Assembly (NCBI RefSeq): GCF_021284745.1
Contig: NZ_CP089925.1
Coordinates: 1,921,001 to 1,985,000 of the forward strand
Source: Lysobacter sp. KIS68-7
GTDB taxonomy: Bacteria; Pseudomonadota; Gammaproteobacteria; Xanthomonadales; Xanthomonadaceae
Direction: 5' to 3'
DNA length: 64,000 nucleotides
Position 1 is the stretch's first letter. Each line of letters begins with the position of its first letter. The translations under genes and the position numbers were made by a program. Under the pieces are notes generated by a model. That model ran no database searches and had not been told where the DNA came from. It worked only from the letters and a program-made list of their open reading frames with translations. Positions 62,390 through 64,000 of this stretch are shown here, one piece after another.

Positions 62390-62410
62390 GGCGGGGGTTT
62401 AGCCCCCGCC
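62390..62410 (-). terminator. Possible terminator hairpin after the second reductase
   Basis: GGCGGGGG (62390-62397) and CCCCCGCC (62403-62410) form an 8-bp stem just after the stop of the second reductase. There is no T-run on the minus strand, so a terminator function is only possible. Confidence 0.45.
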
Positions 62411-62417
62411 GGGCGCC

Positions 62418-63158
62418 TCACCAGCCCATGTACTGGCCACCGTTCGCGCTCAGGTTGGCGCCGGTGATCCAGCCCGCCTCGTCGGGGATGAAGAAACTGA
62501 CCGCATAGGCGATCTCATCCGGCTCGCCCAGGCGGCCGGTGGGGATCTGCGCCACGATCTTGTTGCGCACTTCCTCCGGCACGGCCATCACCATGTCGGT
62601 GCCGATGTAGCCGGGCGACACCGTATTCACGGTGATGCCGAACTTCGCGTTCTCCTGCGCCAGCGAGATCGTGAAGCCGTGCATGCCGGCCTTGGCCGCC
62701 GCATAGTTCGCCTGGCCGTACTGGCCCTTCTGGCCGTTGATCGAACTGATCTGGATGATGCGGCCCCACTTTTGCGCGCGCATGGCTTCGATGACGGGGC
62801 GGGTGACGTTGAAGCAGGAATCCAGGTTGGTGCAGATCACCTCGCGCCACTGCTGCGGCGACATCTTGTGGAAGGTGGTGTCGCGGGTGATGCCGGCGTT
62901 GTTGACCAGGATCTCGACCGCACCGAGCTGGCGTTCGACCTCGCGCACCATCGCTTCGGCGTCTTCCGGCGAGGAGACGTCGCCCTTGGCCAGCGCGACC
63001 TGGATGCCTTCGGCGGCCATCTGCGCCTGCCACGCGCGCGCCTTCTCTTCGTTGCGGTAGTTGGTCGCCACGCGATGCCCCGCGCGCGCCAGGCGCTTGC
63101 AGATCGCCGTGCCGATGCCACCCGTGCCACCTGTTACCAGCGCCACTCTCGAGGTCAT
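62418..63158 (-). CDS. phaB: Acetoacetyl-CoA reductase-type SDR (second copy)
   Basis: Short-chain reductase of 246 residues. VALVTGGTGGIGTAIC is the nucleotide site; ISSINGQKGQYGQANYAAAK carries the catalytic Ser, Tyr and Lys. NYRNEEKARAWQAQM is typical of PhaB NADPH binding. It is clearly related to the first copy over the whole length. A strong AAGGAGT ribosome site precedes ATG 63158, which decides the start. Together with phaR and the first copy it forms a leftward PHA-related cluster. Confidence 0.88.
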   Translation of the reverse strand: MTSRVALVTGGTGGIGTAICKRLARAGHRVATNYRNEEKARAWQAQMAAEGIQVALAKGDVSSPEDAEAMVREVERQLGAVEILVNNAGITRDTTFHKMSPQQWREVICTNLDSCFNVTRPVIEAMRAQKWGRIIQISSINGQKGQYGQANYAAAKAGMHGFTISLAQENAKFGITVNTVSPGYIGTDMVMAVPEEVRNKIVAQIPTGRLGEPDEIAYAVSFFIPDEAGWITGANLSANGGQYMGW

Positions 63159-63187
63159 GCCGTACTCCTTGGATGCGTCGGGCCAGT

Positions 63188-64000
63188 CTAGGTCGCGAAT
63201 GCGACACCCGTGTTGTGCAGTGCAATGGACCGTGCGGGAACCAGGCCGGGCACGAAGGCTGTGCGTGCTGCGGCGAGCGCACCGGGAACGTCGTCGACCT
63301 GGCCGAGGACGCGCGTGTCCTGTCCCAGCGCACGCCATGCGGCGCGCAGGGCAGGGAGCGGATTCGCATCGTCGACGGGCATTGCGTCAAGCGATTTCGA
63401 GAGTTTGCGCCCTTCGCCGTCGACCACGAGCGGCAAATGCGCGTACCGCGGCGTCGGCAGGCCGAGCGCGCGCTGCAGGAAGATCTGGCGTGGCGTGGAG
63501 TCCAGCAGGTCGGCGCCGCGTGCGATGTCGGTGATGCCTTGCGCGGCATCGTCGACGACGACGGCGAGCTGGTAGGCCCACAGGCCGTCGGCGCGGCGCA
63601 GGACGATGTCGCCGATTTCGGCGCCGACGTCCTGCACGATGCGGCCCTGGATGGCGTCGTCGAACGCGACGTCGCTGCCGCGCGGGATGCGCAGGCGGAT
63701 CGCCGGGACGCGGCCTCCCTGCGGGCCCGAGACGCACGCATGGTGGATGCCGCCGATGGCGGCGAGGTCCGTGCGGCTGCACCAGCATTCGAAGGCATCG
63801 CCGTTGGCGAGCAGGCGATCGAGCGCCGCCTGGTACACCGCATCGCGCGCGCTCTGCCGCAGGATCGGGCCATCGGCGTGCAGGCCGAAGGCGTCGAGCG
63901 TACGCAGCTGTCGATCGGCCGCGCCGGCCTGCTCGCGCGGCGGGTCGAGGTCCTCCACGCGCACCCACCACTCACCGCCCGCGTGCCGCGCCAAAAGCCA
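63188..64000 (-). CDS. gluQ: Glutamyl-Q tRNA(Asp) synthetase, partial (start outside window)
   Basis: Truncated glutamyl-tRNA-synthetase-like enzyme that loads glutamate on queuosine of tRNA-Asp. The visible 270 residues include VRVEDLDPPRE, the zinc-site region CWCSRTDL, and the KMSKS equivalent GRKLSKSL. There is no anticodon-binding domain, as expected for GluQ, and the HIGH end lies beyond the window. The frame is open to base 64000. It is 29 bases upstream of the phaB-type gene on the same strand. Confidence 0.92.
   Translation of the reverse strand, partial: WLLARHAGGEWWVRVEDLDPPREQAGAADRQLRTLDAFGLHADGPILRQSARDAVYQAALDRLLANGDAFECWCSRTDLAAIGGIHHACVSGPQGGRVPAIRLRIPRGSDVAFDDAIQGRIVQDVGAEIGDIVLRRADGLWAYQLAVVVDDAAQGITDIARGADLLDSTPRQIFLQRALGLPTPRYAHLPLVVDGEGRKLSKSLDAMPVDDANPLPALRAAWRALGQDTRVLGQVDDVPGALAAARTAFVPGLVPARSIALHNTGVAFAT

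Overview
The window is about 64 kb of GC-rich, gene-dense bacterial DNA. Several things point to a gammaproteobacterium of the Xanthomonadaceae, most likely Lysobacter or a close relative: the order lepB-DUF4845-rnc-era-recO, a nagZ/hpt/methylthioinosine phosphorylase group, a xanthan-type (gum-like) polysaccharide locus, and polyhydroxyalkanoate-type reductases around a PhaR-type regulator. This assignment is an inference from gene content and style; no marker rRNA is present. Both ends cut a gene: lepB lacks its N-terminus and the gluQ-type gene lacks its start.

Layout. 1-9.9 kb: a forward housekeeping run (lepB, DUF4845, rnc, era, recO, a YdbH-like envelope protein with its DUF1318 lipoprotein partner, rlmD, nagZ, hpt, mtnP, a cold-shock gene with a clear terminator). 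10-17.2 kb: a secreted protein of unknown function, an AidB-like acyl-CoA dehydrogenase, then a leftward operon of an ECF sigma factor, a probable membrane anti-sigma factor, a YigZ protein, an ABC exporter and an HD-domain phosphohydrolase, joined by overlapping start and stop codons. 17.4-25.8 kb: a GAF-GAF-GGDEF-EAL protein, an aldehyde dehydrogenase, xseA, ispG and a photolyase. 25.8-39.3 kb: an accessory region rich in secreted and lipoprotein genes (FG-GAP/NHL propellers, a serine hydrolase, a D-Ala-D-Ala dipeptidase, a Cys-rich protein, a lipocalin-like protein with a divergent LysR gene) and one broken SDR gene. 39.3 kb: a single tRNA-Ala(CGC) with its own promoter and a bidirectional terminator.

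39.7-53.2 kb is an exopolysaccharide locus running forward: export lipoprotein (GumB/Wza type), copolymerase/BY-kinase (GumC/Wzc type), an unknown membrane-anchored protein, a small secreted protein, two O-antigen ligase/polymerase-type membrane proteins, a GumD/WcaJ-type initiating transferase, a WecG/TagA/GumM-type transferase, a flippase, a pyruvyl transferase, a GT2 transferase and galU. Together they encode lipid-linked repeat-unit assembly, pyruvylation, flipping, polymerisation and export. 53.3-64 kb: two small unknown genes, a divergent MASE1 histidine kinase / LuxR-type response regulator pair whose start codons overlap, RNase D, a formylglycine-enzyme-like lipoprotein without the expected Cys, an M48 metalloprotease, and a phaB-phaR-phaB cluster followed by the gluQ-type gene.

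The most unusual feature is a set of intergenic palindromes. Two very large imperfect inverted repeats (31,995-32,552 and 60,325-60,950) fill the only long gaps between convergent genes. Each is mirror-symmetric about one centre and built from nested hairpins; in the second, stem changes between mirrored copies are compensatory. A smaller 127-bp palindrome of similar design lies at 10,023-10,149.
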